Source of the DNA: an uncultured Saprospiraceae bacterium
GTDB lineage: Bacteria > Bacteroidota > Bacteroidia > Chitinophagales > Saprospiraceae
NCBI GenBank assembly: GCA_938016265.1
Contig: CALLWB010000081.1
Span: 27,736 to 91,735, forward strand
Direction: 5' to 3'
DNA: 64,000 bases
In this document: positions 25,508-34,839 of the stretch, in pieces
How the letters are laid out: each line of letters opens with the position of its first letter
How positions within the stretch are numbered: position 1 is the stretch's first letter
The notes under the pieces: model-generated
The model's database searches: none
Seen by the model: the letters and a program-made list of their open reading frames with translations, nothing else
What the model was told of the DNA's origin: nothing
Translations under genes and position numbers: made by a program

Positions 25508-26008
25508 ATGATACCATTTGATCTCAATTTCCCAAAAAATATCAAATCAGTTTTAATACTGCTTCTGCTTGTTTATCCTTTGTTTTTCGCAAATCTTGTA
25601 AAGGGAACCTCCATTCCTGAATCAACAAATATCGATTATTCTTACGAATGTAATCCTATGATGAAGTTAAGCATTCAGGATACCATACCTGATGGGTCCA
25701 ATCCTAAATATCCAACCAGAGATGCGTCTCCAAGAGTCGAAATCCCTTATTTTCATATCGTGGCGACTAAATCTGATGTGGATCGGCGTGGAGAGGTCAC
25801 AAAGGAAGAGTTTTGCGAAAAAATGACCTTAGATTTCGATTCCCCCATTAAGGAATTGACATTGGTCTACGTAACTTTTGGGCCTAACATAAGGTGCATC
25901 CCAGATGAATGGCGCCGCTGGTATAAAGCCAATGCCAGATCCTTCAAATCGGAGTTTTGTCAAACGGATCCTTGTGAAGATGGTAAGCAGTTAGAAATCA
26001 AAGAATAA
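25508..26008 (+). CDS. Small secreted protein sharing a domain with 24472
   Basis: The N-terminus (about residues 12-33) is a hydrophobic signal or anchor. The C-terminal two thirds match the middle domain of the preceding gene: VEIPYFHIVATKSDVD, VTKEEFCEKMTLDF, CIPDEWRRW and SEFCQTDPC align in order with ILPYFLIVATETDVD, PEKFCIIM, CLEPMW and AVCNLPFGIC. It lacks the Fn3 domain and the T9SS tail, so it may remain periplasmic or be anchored by its N-terminus. It is a tandem paralogue that has lost or never had the sorting module. Function unknown. Confidence 0.75.
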   Translation: MIPFDLNFPKNIKSVLILLLLVYPLFFANLVKGTSIPESTNIDYSYECNPMMKLSIQDTIPDGSNPKYPTRDASPRVEIPYFHIVATKSDVDRRGEVTKEEFCEKMTLDFDSPIKELTLVYVTFGPNIRCIPDEWRRWYKANARSFKSEFCQTDPCEDGKQLEIKE

Positions 26009-26116
26009 ATCAATGCCTAATAGATTCATTTTTGACAAAAAAAAAGTATTAACATTTCTATAAGAAGATAAATTAGCGTTTTCTCTTATTTTGGGATAAA
26101 TCTAAAATAGAAGACT

Positions 26117-26539
26117 ATGAGAATGTTGTGCTTTCTAATTGCCTTAGGTGTCAGTAGTTTACTCTTCGGCCAGCAAACAACAAGTGTCAATCAGCAGATT
26201 CCAACCTCCGGCGAAGCTACGCTTGTGATCAATATTGACTCCACGGATGTCAATGTGGTCCGGTACGATGGCTACAACATTCAAATCGTCCAAAATATAG
26301 CCTTCGAGAAGAAAGACACTCCATTCATCAATGAATTATTGCGCGCAGACGACTTTCAACTTTCTGTAGAAAAGGAATCCGACCAAACTATTTTGTTAGC
26401 GCCGAAAAAAATAAGATGGGAAACAGAAGGTGATCCGCTTACTGTTGGCTCTTTTTATACGATCTATTTGCCCTATTCAATTCAAGAGGTGGAGTGGATA
26501 ACGAATATACCTTCTAGTCTGGTATATATAGAAGAATAG
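26117..26539 (+). CDS. Small exported protein, adhesin-like (DUF4097-type) guess
   Basis: A signal peptide of about 18 residues ends in FGQ. The mature protein of about 120 residues is beta-rich. The stretch ATLVINIDSTDVNVVRYDGYNIQIV resembles the start of DUF4097-type right-handed beta repeats, but the protein is short and lacks the long repeat series, so the family assignment is tentative. No lipobox, Cys or membrane anchor is seen. Likely periplasmic. It is isolated, followed by a gap before ftsK. Confidence 0.6.
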   Translation: MRMLCFLIALGVSSLLFGQQTTSVNQQIPTSGEATLVINIDSTDVNVVRYDGYNIQIVQNIAFEKKDTPFINELLRADDFQLSVEKESDQTILLAPKKIRWETEGDPLTVGSFYTIYLPYSIQEVEWITNIPSSLVYIEE

Positions 26540-26672
26540 TAAAGAAAACACTTCGACACATTAAAGAATGCTGTGCATTTGCGTCCCTTTTGTTTATTAA
26601 AGTTGGGCTCTTTTTAGTTCCATTCAACATAGAAAAAACGATTAATATCAATATTCTCCCCTCCAATCCTTA

Positions 26673-26700
26673 TTGATTACAGCAATCTTTTGTACTTTTA
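26673..26700 (+). promoter_or_regulatory. Promoter of ftsK
   Basis: TTG at 26673-26675 and TACTTTTA at 26693-26700 have the expected 20-base spacing. The predicted transcript start lies near 26707, which excludes the upstream ATG at 26673 and supports translation from 26754. Confidence 0.6.
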
Positions 26701-26753
26701 CAGATTCGAGCAAATACATTAACCAGAGCACGTTACCGACTAAAAATATAGCC

Positions 26754-29321
26754 ATGGCAGCGAAGGCTCCTAGAAAAAAAACAACAAAAAAAAACAAGCA
26801 ACTGTCATTTAGTATTAAGCCAAAAGATGAACGATTAATAAAGATCATCGGATTGGTATTATTGATGACCTCACTATATTTATTTATAGCGTTTACGTCG
26901 CATCTATTCACATGGAAAATTGATCAGGACAAAGTCATTCAATTTTCTTGGGGGTTGCTGTTTAATGGACAAGTAGAAATAGCGAACTGGCTGGGAAGAC
27001 TGGGGGCAATCGTCTCTCACAAGTTCTTTTATGTCTGGTTTGGACTTCCTTCTTACCTCTTTGTATTCCTATTCTTTACTACTGGGATTAGCCTTGTGCT
27101 TGGAAAATCGCTTTCCAAATACAAGTACATCTATTTATACTGTTTGGTGTTGATGGTCTGGCTGTCGACCTTGTTTGCGTTTCTGTTTGTGGAGCCTGGT
27201 ATTTTTGCCAAATCTGCTTTTTCCTGGGGTGGGGCTTTTGGAGAAGGGCTTAGTCAATGGATGGGCGACTTTCTTGGACCTATAGGAATGGTCCTATTCC
27301 TAATATTCTCCATGGTCGCATTTATTGTCTGGGGATACAATCCTAATTTTAATGAATTTTCCTTCAATAAATTTGTCTATTCACTTCAGAAGAAAACGGG
27401 GATTGATTTAAAATTCCTAGTAAAAAGACCTTACCAACCTCAACCTGAAGAAGCCGAAGATTCAGAAACCTCAACGGATACAGCACCACCAAAAGCGCTG
27501 CGCCCTTCCAACAAAATGGAAACCACAGAAACTCCGCTTGAGCTAAATACAAACATCAAAGAGTCTGTAGCAACACCAGGCAAAAAACTAGAAATCAACG
27601 AAAAAGGACAATTGACCTTTCCACTTTCTGCACAGGAGATCAAGAAAAAAGCAGCCATCAAAAATCCGGAGGAAGCTGAGCTGGAAATTGTCCCTCCTAC
27701 AGCAGAAACGCCAACGACCAATATTCCAGTTCTTGAAACCAATCCTGGCGATAAACCAAAAGAAGATTTATCGATACAAGCAGAAAACAAAAATCACCTC
27801 GAACCTTATGATCCAACACTGGACCTTTCCAGCTATGAATCTCCAGTGACAATGCTCCTAGAGGACTACAGTGCCAACAAAGTGGAAATAGATCGGGAAG
27901 AATTAGAAAACAATAAGGACCAAATTATTGAAACCCTGCTCAATTATAAGATTGAGATTACCAAGATAAAAGCAACGATAGGTCCGACAGTTACTTTATA
28001 CGAAATTGTACCAGCAGCAGGGGTGCGGATTTCCAAAATCAAAAATCTGGAAGATGATATCGCGCTAAGTCTTTCTGCATTAGGAATTCGTATTATTGCA
28101 CCGATCCCAGGACGTGGGACAATTGGTATTGAAGTACCAAATAAAGTACAGCAGATTGTCTCGCTCAAGGAAGTGTTGCAGTCAGAGAAGTTTAAGACTG
28201 CAAAGATGGATTTGCCAATTGCACTTGGGAAAACTATTTCGAATGAAGTTTTTGTAGCGGATCTTGGGAAAATGCCTCACTTGCTGATAGCGGGCGCAAC
28301 CGGACAGGGTAAATCGGTAGGGATCAATACGATTTTGATGTCCCTACTTTACAAGAAGCACCCGTCGCAATTGAAACTGATCTTGATAGATCCGAAGAAG
28401 GTGGAATTGTCGCTATATAATAATATAGATAAACACTTCTTGGGGTATCTTCCTGGAGAAGAAGAGGCAATTGTAACGGATACGTCAAAAGTTGTTCAAA
28501 CATTACACTCGTTGACGATCGAAATGGATCAGCGCTACGATCTTCTGAAAAAAGCGATGGTTCGTAACCTGAAAGAATACAACCAGAAATTTGTTCAGCG
28601 TAAGTTGAATCCTGAAAATGGGCATCGATTTATGCCGTTTTTAGTATTGGTCATTGATGAGTTTGCTGATTTGATTATGACGGCAGGAAAAGAGGTGGAG
28701 CTTCCTATTGGAAGATTGGCCCAGCTTGCTCGTGCGGTCGGGATTCATTTGATTATTGCAACACAACGGCCTTCTGTAAACATTATTACAGGGGTGATCA
28801 AGGCAAACTTCCCTGCACGACTCGCCTTTAAGGTAACGTCTAAGATAGATTCGAGGACCATACTTGATGGGGGAGGAGCGGACCAATTGGTGGGGCGGGG
28901 AGATATGCTGCTTTCTGTCGATGGGAAAATGATTCGTCTGCAATGTGCTTTTGTCGATACGCCTGAAGTTGAAAAGGTAATTACTTATATTAGCGAGCAG
29001 CAAGGATATCCTGAGCCGTATTATCTGCCGGAAGTGGCAGCTGGGGACGGAGAAGATATGGGAGGCGGATTTAATGCCTCCGATCTGGATGAAATGTTTG
29101 AAGAAGCAGCGCGTTCTGTTGTCCAAAATCAGGTAGGTTCTACCTCTATGATCCAGCGAAGATTGAAGCTAGGCTACAATAGAGCTGGTAGAATCATGGA
29201 TCAAATGGAGGCCGTCGGAATTGTAGGTCCTTCAAATGGTAGTAAGGCAAGAGAAGTTTTGGTGTTTGATGAACTTGAATTGGAACGGTATTTGGAACAA
29301 CTGAGAACTAAGCGGGGATAA
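26754..29321 (+). CDS. ftsK: DNA translocase FtsK
   Basis: FtsK anchors at the division septum and pumps chromosome termini into daughter cells. The start at 26754 gives MAAKAPRKKTTKK, a basic cytoplasmic N-terminus, and matches the promoter at 26673. Four membrane segments occupy about residues 26-50, 85-115, 120-145 and 175-197. A Pro/Glu/Thr-rich linker spans about 225-370. The motor has Walker A GATGQGKSVG near 513 and Walker B VLVIDEFADLIM near 632, followed by the ATQRPSVNIITG and GGADQLVGRGDML blocks. The C-terminal winged-helix gamma domain (SMIQRRLKLGYNRAGRIMDQME) begins near 796. The length, 855, is typical of Bacteroidota FtsK. It lies upstream of a LolA-like gene, as in many bacteria. 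Confidence 0.95.
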   Translation: MAAKAPRKKTTKKNKQLSFSIKPKDERLIKIIGLVLLMTSLYLFIAFTSHLFTWKIDQDKVIQFSWGLLFNGQVEIANWLGRLGAIVSHKFFYVWFGLPSYLFVFLFFTTGISLVLGKSLSKYKYIYLYCLVLMVWLSTLFAFLFVEPGIFAKSAFSWGGAFGEGLSQWMGDFLGPIGMVLFLIFSMVAFIVWGYNPNFNEFSFNKFVYSLQKKTGIDLKFLVKRPYQPQPEEAEDSETSTDTAPPKALRPSNKMETTETPLELNTNIKESVATPGKKLEINEKGQLTFPLSAQEIKKKAAIKNPEEAELEIVPPTAETPTTNIPVLETNPGDKPKEDLSIQAENKNHLEPYDPTLDLSSYESPVTMLLEDYSANKVEIDREELENNKDQIIETLLNYKIEITKIKATIGPTVTLYEIVPAAGVRISKIKNLEDDIALSLSALGIRIIAPIPGRGTIGIEVPNKVQQIVSLKEVLQSEKFKTAKMDLPIALGKTISNEVFVADLGKMPHLLIAGATGQGKSVGINTILMSLLYKKHPSQLKLILIDPKKVELSLYNNIDKHFLGYLPGEEEAIVTDTSKVVQTLHSLTIEMDQRYDLLKKAMVRNLKEYNQKFVQRKLNPENGHRFMPFLVLVIDEFADLIMTAGKEVELPIGRLAQLARAVGIHLIIATQRPSVNIITGVIKANFPARLAFKVTSKIDSRTILDGGGADQLVGRGDMLLSVDGKMIRLQCAFVDTPEVEKVITYISEQQGYPEPYYLPEVAAGDGEDMGGGFNASDLDEMFEEAARSVVQNQVGSTSMIQRRLKLGYNRAGRIMDQMEAVGIVGPSNGSKAREVLVFDELELERYLEQLRTKRG

Positions 29322-29404
29322 TGACTCAAAAGCACTGAAATCATTAACACTGCCGACAAAAAATGACAACCCGGATTCATAGTTAGAATCTTAAAATAAA
29401 TAAC

Positions 29405-30097
29405 ATGAAAAATCTAATTTTATTAATTGTGGTGTGGAGTATCAGTTTTGGGGCATTTGCCCAACTAGATGCAGAGACAAGGGCTCAACTTTCTGCCACT
29501 GAGCAGTCTGACCCAGAAGCAAAGGCCATACTCGACAAAGTAAAAGCTAAATACGAAGGCTTTAAGACGATGAAGGTGAATTTTACCTTGGATATTGAAG
29601 GAGAAATCGAGGATTCTCAAAAGGGAGTTGTTTACCTGAATGGAGAGAACTATCGGGTAGAGATGAAAAACCAGGATATTATTTCTAATGGAAATACGGT
29701 TTGGTTTCACTTGAAAAACAACAATGAAGTACAAATCAATAATCCTGATCCTGAAGGACAGGAAGGTTTCTTGTCTCCAGCGGATATGTTGAAGGTATAT
29801 GACCAAAATCTGCTTTATGCCTTGAGAGAGGTCGTTACTGAAGATGGTAAACCAGTTTACCACATTGAGTTTAAGCCAAGAGAAAATGATGACGAATCTG
29901 AATTTTTCAAGCTGCGCCTATCCGTGACAAAAGGGTACTACGACATGACAAAAATCATTGCCTTCGGAAGAGATGGTACTCGATATACTTTGACCTTCAC
30001 CGAGTTGGAAACGGATACAAATTTGAAAGACGAACTATTCACTTTCGATCCGTCTAAATTCCCGGATATCTATGTAGAAGACTTGAGAGAAGAGTAA
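29405..30097 (+). CDS. LolA-like lipoprotein carrier, copy 1
   Basis: The fold is LolA/outer-membrane lipoprotein carrier: a periplasmic half-barrel that binds the acyl chains of lipoproteins. A signal peptide ends at FAQ (residue 20). The mature part shows the family pattern: KAKYEGFKTMKVNFTL, then GVVYLNGENYRVEM, SNGNTVWFHLKNNNEV, and a late KLRLSVTKGYYDMTKIIAFG. The gene starts 84 bases after ftsK and precedes a second LolA-like gene. I withhold the symbol lolA because the paralogue makes the assignment of the true carrier unclear. A strong terminator lies downstream at 30161. Confidence 0.85.
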   Translation: MKNLILLIVVWSISFGAFAQLDAETRAQLSATEQSDPEAKAILDKVKAKYEGFKTMKVNFTLDIEGEIEDSQKGVVYLNGENYRVEMKNQDIISNGNTVWFHLKNNNEVQINNPDPEGQEGFLSPADMLKVYDQNLLYALREVVTEDGKPVYHIEFKPRENDDESEFFKLRLSVTKGYYDMTKIIAFGRDGTRYTLTFTELETDTNLKDELFTFDPSKFPDIYVEDLREE

Positions 30098-30108
30098 AAA
30101 AAGAAAAA

Positions 30109-30138
30109 AACGTGTGGTAATTTTATATTTATCACGTG
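30109..30138 (+). other. Hairpin after the first LolA-like gene
   Basis: CGTGTGGTAA pairs with TTATCACGTG in all ten positions, three as wobble pairs, around an eight-base loop. It begins 12 bases after the stop and is followed by the terminator at 30161. It may protect the 3' end or act as a processing site. Confidence 0.35.
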
Positions 30139-30160
30139 CCTAATATAAAGTGTGTTTTTC

Positions 30161-30195
30161 AAGAAGGTAGTGCGAAAGGACTACCTTCTTTTTTT
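30161..30195 (+). terminator. Strong intrinsic terminator
   Basis: AGAAGGTAGT pairs perfectly with ACTACCTTCT across an eight-base loop, followed by seven T. It ends the ftsK/lolA-like transcript. Confidence 0.9.
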
Positions 30196-30467
30196 AGGAA
30201 AAAGTATGCACAGCCTGTCTAAAGCTCTATTTATCATATCCCTAAAAAAAATGTGTCAACCCCAATTCAATCCGATTCTGTTTTAACAAAAGTTAATTTT
30301 TTTAACAAAAAAAGCAACATCAGGGATAGTTTTTACGTTAATGCAGTATTGTAGGGTTTACAATAAGTAGCTTTATTAAGATATTTTTATTAATTTAGTG
30401 CGATTGTTGGCGGAAGTCAGCAATTTTTAATTATGGATTAACACCCGACTCAACAGGACAATATTTC
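30196..30467. other. Intergenic region between LolA-like genes
   Basis: No gene seen. It holds a small TTAAC/GTTAA hairpin followed by seven T at 30283-30303. Otherwise it is AT-rich leader sequence for the second LolA-like gene. Confidence 0.5.
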
Positions 30468-31127
30468 ATGAAACAACTTTTAGTTTCAATTTTATTGATC
30501 GCCTTCTTAGTTCCTCAATTTGCCCAACCAGCCATTGAAGGAGAGGAGACACCCTTCACTCTAACAGAATCCTCTCTGTCTAGTGCTGATGAAGCCAAGC
30601 GAATTTTGGACAGTGTTTGTGAGGAATATGAGTCCTTTAAGTCCATGAAGGCCAAATTTGTCCTCAACATCAAAAAGAATAGTTTTTCCACCTCAGATAC
30701 CATTGTTGGCACAGTAGAAGGAGATAAGTACCGTATTTCTATGAAACATCAGGAAATTGCTTCTGATGGAGAAACGGTTTGGTATTACCATAAAGAAAAG
30801 AAAAAAGTTAAAAAATCGACGACCAATCCTGCAGAGGTCAATACGGTCTTCCCGCATAAAATGCTTCGATTGTACGAGAAAGAATATGACTTCTTTCTAA
30901 ACGGCGAAGCTTCTTTCAATGGGCAGATCATCCAAAAATTAGAGTTTTTACCCCGCGATTTCGACCAGCAAATTATCCGAATCAACGTTTTTGTAGACAA
31001 AGAAAGCAATCAGCTCCTGCGCGTTTGCCGATACGACAAGGACGGAACTACCTACACGCTGGATTTCAGAAATGTATTGTACAACATCAAAGTGGACCCT
31101 AAGATCTTTATTTTGGAAATGTCTTAG
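30468..31127 (+). CDS. LolA-like lipoprotein carrier, copy 2
   Basis: Paralogue of 29405-30097. A signal peptide (MKQLLVSILLIAFLVPQFAQ) is followed by EYESFKSMKAKFVLNIKKN, GTVEGDKYRISMKHQ, SDGETVWYYHKEKKKV and the late RINVFVDKESNQLLRVCRYD. The fold is LolA-like. The segment after the WYY strand is markedly basic (EKKKVKKS), unlike copy 1 (NNNEVQINNPD), so the ligand-facing edge or partner may differ. It has its own intergenic leader after a strong terminator, so it is probably regulated separately from ftsK. Either copy could be the true LolA. Confidence 0.8.
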   Translation: MKQLLVSILLIAFLVPQFAQPAIEGEETPFTLTESSLSSADEAKRILDSVCEEYESFKSMKAKFVLNIKKNSFSTSDTIVGTVEGDKYRISMKHQEIASDGETVWYYHKEKKKVKKSTTNPAEVNTVFPHKMLRLYEKEYDFFLNGEASFNGQIIQKLEFLPRDFDQQIIRINVFVDKESNQLLRVCRYDKDGTTYTLDFRNVLYNIKVDPKIFILEMS

Positions 31128-31259
31128 ACTCCTTTTGAGTAGAGAGAAGAGACAACGACAAGCTCCAAGACGATTTAGGCCCCCCTTTCTTATTCCCTAT
31201 AACTCAGTACTCAATTATTTTATTACTAGCCCCTATCTACAACTACCAGCTATCAACCA

Positions 31260-31298
31260 ACAAAATCAATCGGCAGAGCGCGAATGAAGATTCGCCCT
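31260..31298. repeat. REP-like element, GCGAAT hairpin, copy 1
   Basis: GCGAAT at 31279-31284 pairs with ATTCGC at 31289-31294 around GAAG. The flanking AAATCAATCGGCAGAG is nearly the same as at 39305, so this is a dispersed intergenic element and not a terminator (no T-run). Confidence 0.55.
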
Positions 31299-31405
31299 TA
31301 TACCAATATCTTAGAGACAAAGTAAGTTTTACAATACTATTACAAATTGGAATGGGTAATTTGCAATTGTGGCTAAGCTTTTGATAAGTTTAGCTAAAAC
31401 TAAAT

Positions 31406-32281
31406 ATGAAACTATTAAAAAATGCTATCCTAATTTCCTTCCTAAGTCTATTTGTTTTCGGGTGTACTGAGAAATATGAAGACAATTACAACCCAAGTAA
31501 ATATCGAGTTCGTCTAAATGTTGATGGTTTAAAGTTACTTAGCCCTACAAATGACACCTATTCGTTGTGGACAACCTCTACTGTTCATTCAGGAACATCA
31601 GCTCCTGCTGTACCAATTATGATCGGAGAATTTAACGTGGACGAAAATGGGGTTCCATCTCCTAATGAGTTTACCTACCTGTCAACAATCAACAGCGATG
31701 ATATGTGGATAATATGGGGGGATGATCCACTCAATGCAAGTTATTATGCACTAACATTCACTGGAGACACTGCAACTTTTTCTCCTTCTTTTGCTTTTCC
31801 AGGGCTTGACCTCAACACAATTGCAAGTTCATCAGGCTCTTATTTTTTAGGCACACCGACTGATGGCAATAACAATATGAATGAACAAAGTGGTATCTGG
31901 TTTGGAGATTTAACTACAGGATTGTCCACGTTGACCTTGCCACAATCTACTGGAGAATATAATATATTTGTAAGTAGACCGGATGGCACTAATTTCAACC
32001 ATTCCTTCTTGGATGCTCCAACATATTGTTATTATTGCGACATTGTTGCTCCTGCCCATCCATTCCCGGGTGTAGATTATCTTTTAAGAAACTCTCTGGG
32101 AGATTTATCAGGTGCTACCGTAAGGATTTATATTCAAAACAGTGGCCTTAGAGTAGCTTATCCAATTCTCGAAACAGAAATTGCACAAAATCCAACTCCA
32201 GGCACAATTTATCCGATGACAAACGCTGCCTACCGATATGAAGTAAATGGATTTGCGGTGAAGGAGCTTTTGGAAGAATAA
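31406..32281 (+). CDS. Outer-membrane lipoprotein of unknown function
   Basis: The lipobox LFVFGC puts the lipidated Cys at residue 20. The mature protein of about 270 residues is beta-rich and has no domain that I recognise. A recurring pattern is aromatic-rich strands such as DDMWIIWGD and SGIWFGDLT. A CYYC pair near residue 210 could bind metal or form a disulfide. It precedes the T9SS plug gene by about 100 bases on the same strand. The location is inferred as outer membrane, facing the periplasm or the surface. Confidence 0.75.
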   Translation: MKLLKNAILISFLSLFVFGCTEKYEDNYNPSKYRVRLNVDGLKLLSPTNDTYSLWTTSTVHSGTSAPAVPIMIGEFNVDENGVPSPNEFTYLSTINSDDMWIIWGDDPLNASYYALTFTGDTATFSPSFAFPGLDLNTIASSSGSYFLGTPTDGNNNMNEQSGIWFGDLTTGLSTLTLPQSTGEYNIFVSRPDGTNFNHSFLDAPTYCYYCDIVAPAHPFPGVDYLLRNSLGDLSGATVRIYIQNSGLRVAYPILETEIAQNPTPGTIYPMTNAAYRYEVNGFAVKELLEE

Positions 32282-32382
32282 CTTTTTGATCTCCTCATTT
32301 TACAAAAAAAATGGCGTGCTTCTTGCAATTTACCAAACAAGTAACTAGTTTATGATGATCCACTCAAGTAGTTCTTTTTAAT

Positions 32383-33678
32383 ATGAAAAAACAAGGATTT
32401 GTAGTTTTGTTGGTTGGTTTTCTTATTTCGCTTACGCTGAATGGGTGGGCGCAAAAGGAAGAGTATGTGAAGGAAAACTATTTGCGGTACAAGGATTTTG
32501 TTTATAAAGACTATATCAAAACGGCGACCCTTTTTCCTAAGGACTATCCAATCGGTTTTCCTATTATGGGGCTTGGTAAGCGGGAGATTCTTTCTCTATC
32601 TTTTGATGACATGGAAGGTGGGGTGAAGGATTACTCCTATACGGTTGTCCACTGCAATGCGGACTGGCAGCCAAGTGATTTAAATGATATGGAGTACATC
32701 GATGGGTTTAACTCAGATGAAATCGTCAATTATGAGTTTTCGTTCAATACCCTTATCGACTATACCAACTACCAACTGGAGCTTCCCAATGAAAATATGA
32801 AGTTTACTAAATCTGGCAATTACTTATTGAAAGTTTATTTGTCAGACAGTGAGGAGTTGGTGTTGACCAAGCGCTTTTTAATCCAGGAAGGCGGAGTGTC
32901 TATTGATGCGGTGGTTCAACGTGCTACAGCAGTTAGCAAATCCCGTTCGCATCAGGAGATCGATTTTGTGATCAATCATCCAGGCAGCAATATCCGTAAC
33001 CCAAGGTCTGAAGTGCAGGTCACCGTAATGCAAAACGGAAGATGGGATAACTCGATTTCAGACTTAGAGCCCTTATTCATCAAAGAGAAAAAGCTGATTT
33101 ACGATTATCAAAATGAGATCGTTTTCTCAGGAGGGAAGGAGTTTAGAGAAGTAGATCTTCGGACCACCCGCTACCAGGCAGAGAATATTCAAAACATAGA
33201 AAGCGACCTGGATCGATACTACATGAAAGTCATACCTGATAAGGAGCGAGATGGCAGAATATATGATTATGATGCAGAAGCAAATGGACAGTTTATCATA
33301 GAAAATTTTCATGAAGATGATCCACATATCGAATGCGATTATATCAGAACCACCTTTACCCTTCAACAACTTTTTCCTGAAAGAACAGGCAATTTTTACT
33401 TGTTTGGAGCACTATCCGACTGGCAACTCAAGGAAGAATTTAAAATGCGTTATGACGAAAAGCTAAGTGCCTATCAATGTACGGTAGACCTGAAACAAGG
33501 CTATTACAATTATAGCTACGCTTTTGTTGAAGATGGTTCAGAAATCGCCAACCTTGAGCGGATTGAAGGTGGTTGGTTTGAAACGGAAAACAATTATCAA
33601 ATATTGGTTTATTATCGACCGTTTGGAGATCGGTATGATCGGTTAGTAGGGTATGAGTTGTTCAATTCTGTAAAGTGA
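32383..33678 (+). CDS. T9SS plug protein, DUF5103 (PF17116)
   Basis: DUF5103 proteins are the plug of the T9SS: the plug closes the SprA outer-membrane channel at rest. A signal peptide (residues 1-23, ending WAQ) is followed by the DUF5103 signature: NYLRYKDFVYKDYIKTATLF, then GKREILSLSFDD, YSYTVVHCNADWQPSDL and a late GNFYLFGALSDWQ. The length, 431, is normal for the family. The protein is periplasmic or outer-membrane associated. The neighbouring PorP/SprF-like gene is another T9SS protein on the same strand, but the alpha/beta hydrolase lies between them on the other strand. Its presence supports a working T9SS for the sorting-tail proteins of this window. Confidence 0.88.
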   Translation: MKKQGFVVLLVGFLISLTLNGWAQKEEYVKENYLRYKDFVYKDYIKTATLFPKDYPIGFPIMGLGKREILSLSFDDMEGGVKDYSYTVVHCNADWQPSDLNDMEYIDGFNSDEIVNYEFSFNTLIDYTNYQLELPNENMKFTKSGNYLLKVYLSDSEELVLTKRFLIQEGGVSIDAVVQRATAVSKSRSHQEIDFVINHPGSNIRNPRSEVQVTVMQNGRWDNSISDLEPLFIKEKKLIYDYQNEIVFSGGKEFREVDLRTTRYQAENIQNIESDLDRYYMKVIPDKERDGRIYDYDAEANGQFIIENFHEDDPHIECDYIRTTFTLQQLFPERTGNFYLFGALSDWQLKEEFKMRYDEKLSAYQCTVDLKQGYYNYSYAFVEDGSEIANLERIEGGWFETENNYQILVYYRPFGDRYDRLVGYELFNSVK

Positions 33679-33768
33679 GTCTTTCTGCTGGCTGTTATTT
33701 GTGTTTCACCTCTTCGGGGTTAGTTTGGTCTTTCTTCTACCCAAAAGCAGCATAAACATATCCTTTGT

Positions 33769-33787
33769 CGTTATACTATGTATAACG
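33769..33787. promoter_or_regulatory. Palindrome between convergent genes
   Basis: CGTTATAC and GTATAACG are perfect arms around TAT. The site lies between the plug gene end (33678) and the hydrolase stop (33827). There is no T-run, so it is not a standard terminator. Role unknown. Confidence 0.3.
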
Positions 33788-33826
33788 TTCCTTGACATTA
33801 ATTTTCAACCATTGCTAAATCGAATT

Positions 33827-34639
33827 TTATTTTAGAATTGCGGCTAGTTGGTCGTGGTAAGAAGGGAATTCTGCCAGATTATTGTGGGCGCCTCCTTGTA
33901 TAGAATGCAGGATGTCCGGTTGGTTCAGGATCTTTGCCAGCTGTTGGCTGTGTTGATAAGGGACGAGTTCGTCTTCTGTACCATGAAACAGGTGAACAGG
34001 TGATTTGATATTCACAATGTTTCCGGCATTGTCCAGTTGGTACCTGATGAGTTGTTTGATAGGGAGTACGGGCGGCAACATTGCCCCTGCCATTTCTGGG
34101 ATGTTTAGATAGGGCGTTTCGAGGATGACCATCTTTGGATTGGTCTTGGTGGCTAAGGTACTGATGACCCCAGTACCCAGCGAGCGGCCATACAAAATAA
34201 TAGTGTTTTCAGGGTGTTGTTCCAAGAGGTAGTTGTACATCAATTGTGCATCGGCATGTAAGGCTTTCTCACTTCTTTTACCAACACTTTTCCCATATCC
34301 CCGATAGTCCGGGATGAGTATATCGTATCCTAGTTGAAGGAAGTCAGGAGCAACATTGCCCCAGTCTCTTAGCGATCCGGCATTGCCATGGCAATATAAA
34401 ATCACCCCTTTTTTTTGTGCTTGTTTTGTCTTACAGAGTAGGGCATGCAGTCGCGTATTGGTGTCTGGAGTAAAGTACACTTCCTCATAAGCAAACGGAA
34501 ACTGAAAATTAAAGTCATCTTGCAGGACTTCGGGATAAAATAACATGTTTTCCTGATGCCGATAGAGCAAGTAACAAATGCCCAGATAAACGATCAGGGT
34601 AAACACCGTAAGCAGGATAATAACTTTAGTAAAACTCAT
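33827..34639 (-). CDS. Alpha/beta hydrolase, BEM46/ABHD13-like, N-terminal membrane anchor
   Basis: A membrane segment at about residues 5-25 is followed by the hydrolase fold. The oxyanion/turn region is VILYCHGNAGSLRDW, the nucleophile elbow is ILYGRSLGTGV (Ser), the acid is in HGTEDELVP (Asp) and the His is in QGGAHNNL. These are the features of the BEM46-type family of anchored serine hydrolases. The substrate is unknown; lipid or thioester hydrolysis is possible. The start at 34639 (MSFTKV) puts the membrane segment at the N-terminus; 34672 would add 11 residues. It is the only minus-strand gene between 24472 and 36719. Confidence 0.88.
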   Translation of the reverse strand: MSFTKVIILLTVFTLIVYLGICYLLYRHQENMLFYPEVLQDDFNFQFPFAYEEVYFTPDTNTRLHALLCKTKQAQKKGVILYCHGNAGSLRDWGNVAPDFLQLGYDILIPDYRGYGKSVGKRSEKALHADAQLMYNYLLEQHPENTIILYGRSLGTGVISTLATKTNPKMVILETPYLNIPEMAGAMLPPVLPIKQLIRYQLDNAGNIVNIKSPVHLFHGTEDELVPYQHSQQLAKILNQPDILHSIQGGAHNNLAEFPSYHDQLAAILK

Positions 34640-34839
34640 ACGACAATAATTAATGAGAATAATATTCTGCAAATTAAACTCAATAATTCGAAAGACTGTC
34701 TATTTTTTAATAAATTTGATAGTGAAAGTTGTTTAAAAACGAATTATTGTTTTACAATTTGCGCAAACTGCATTATTAAACAACTGAGAATATAGCATTT
34801 TGCTATTAGCCGAAACACTCCATTATTAAAAAGGGAATT

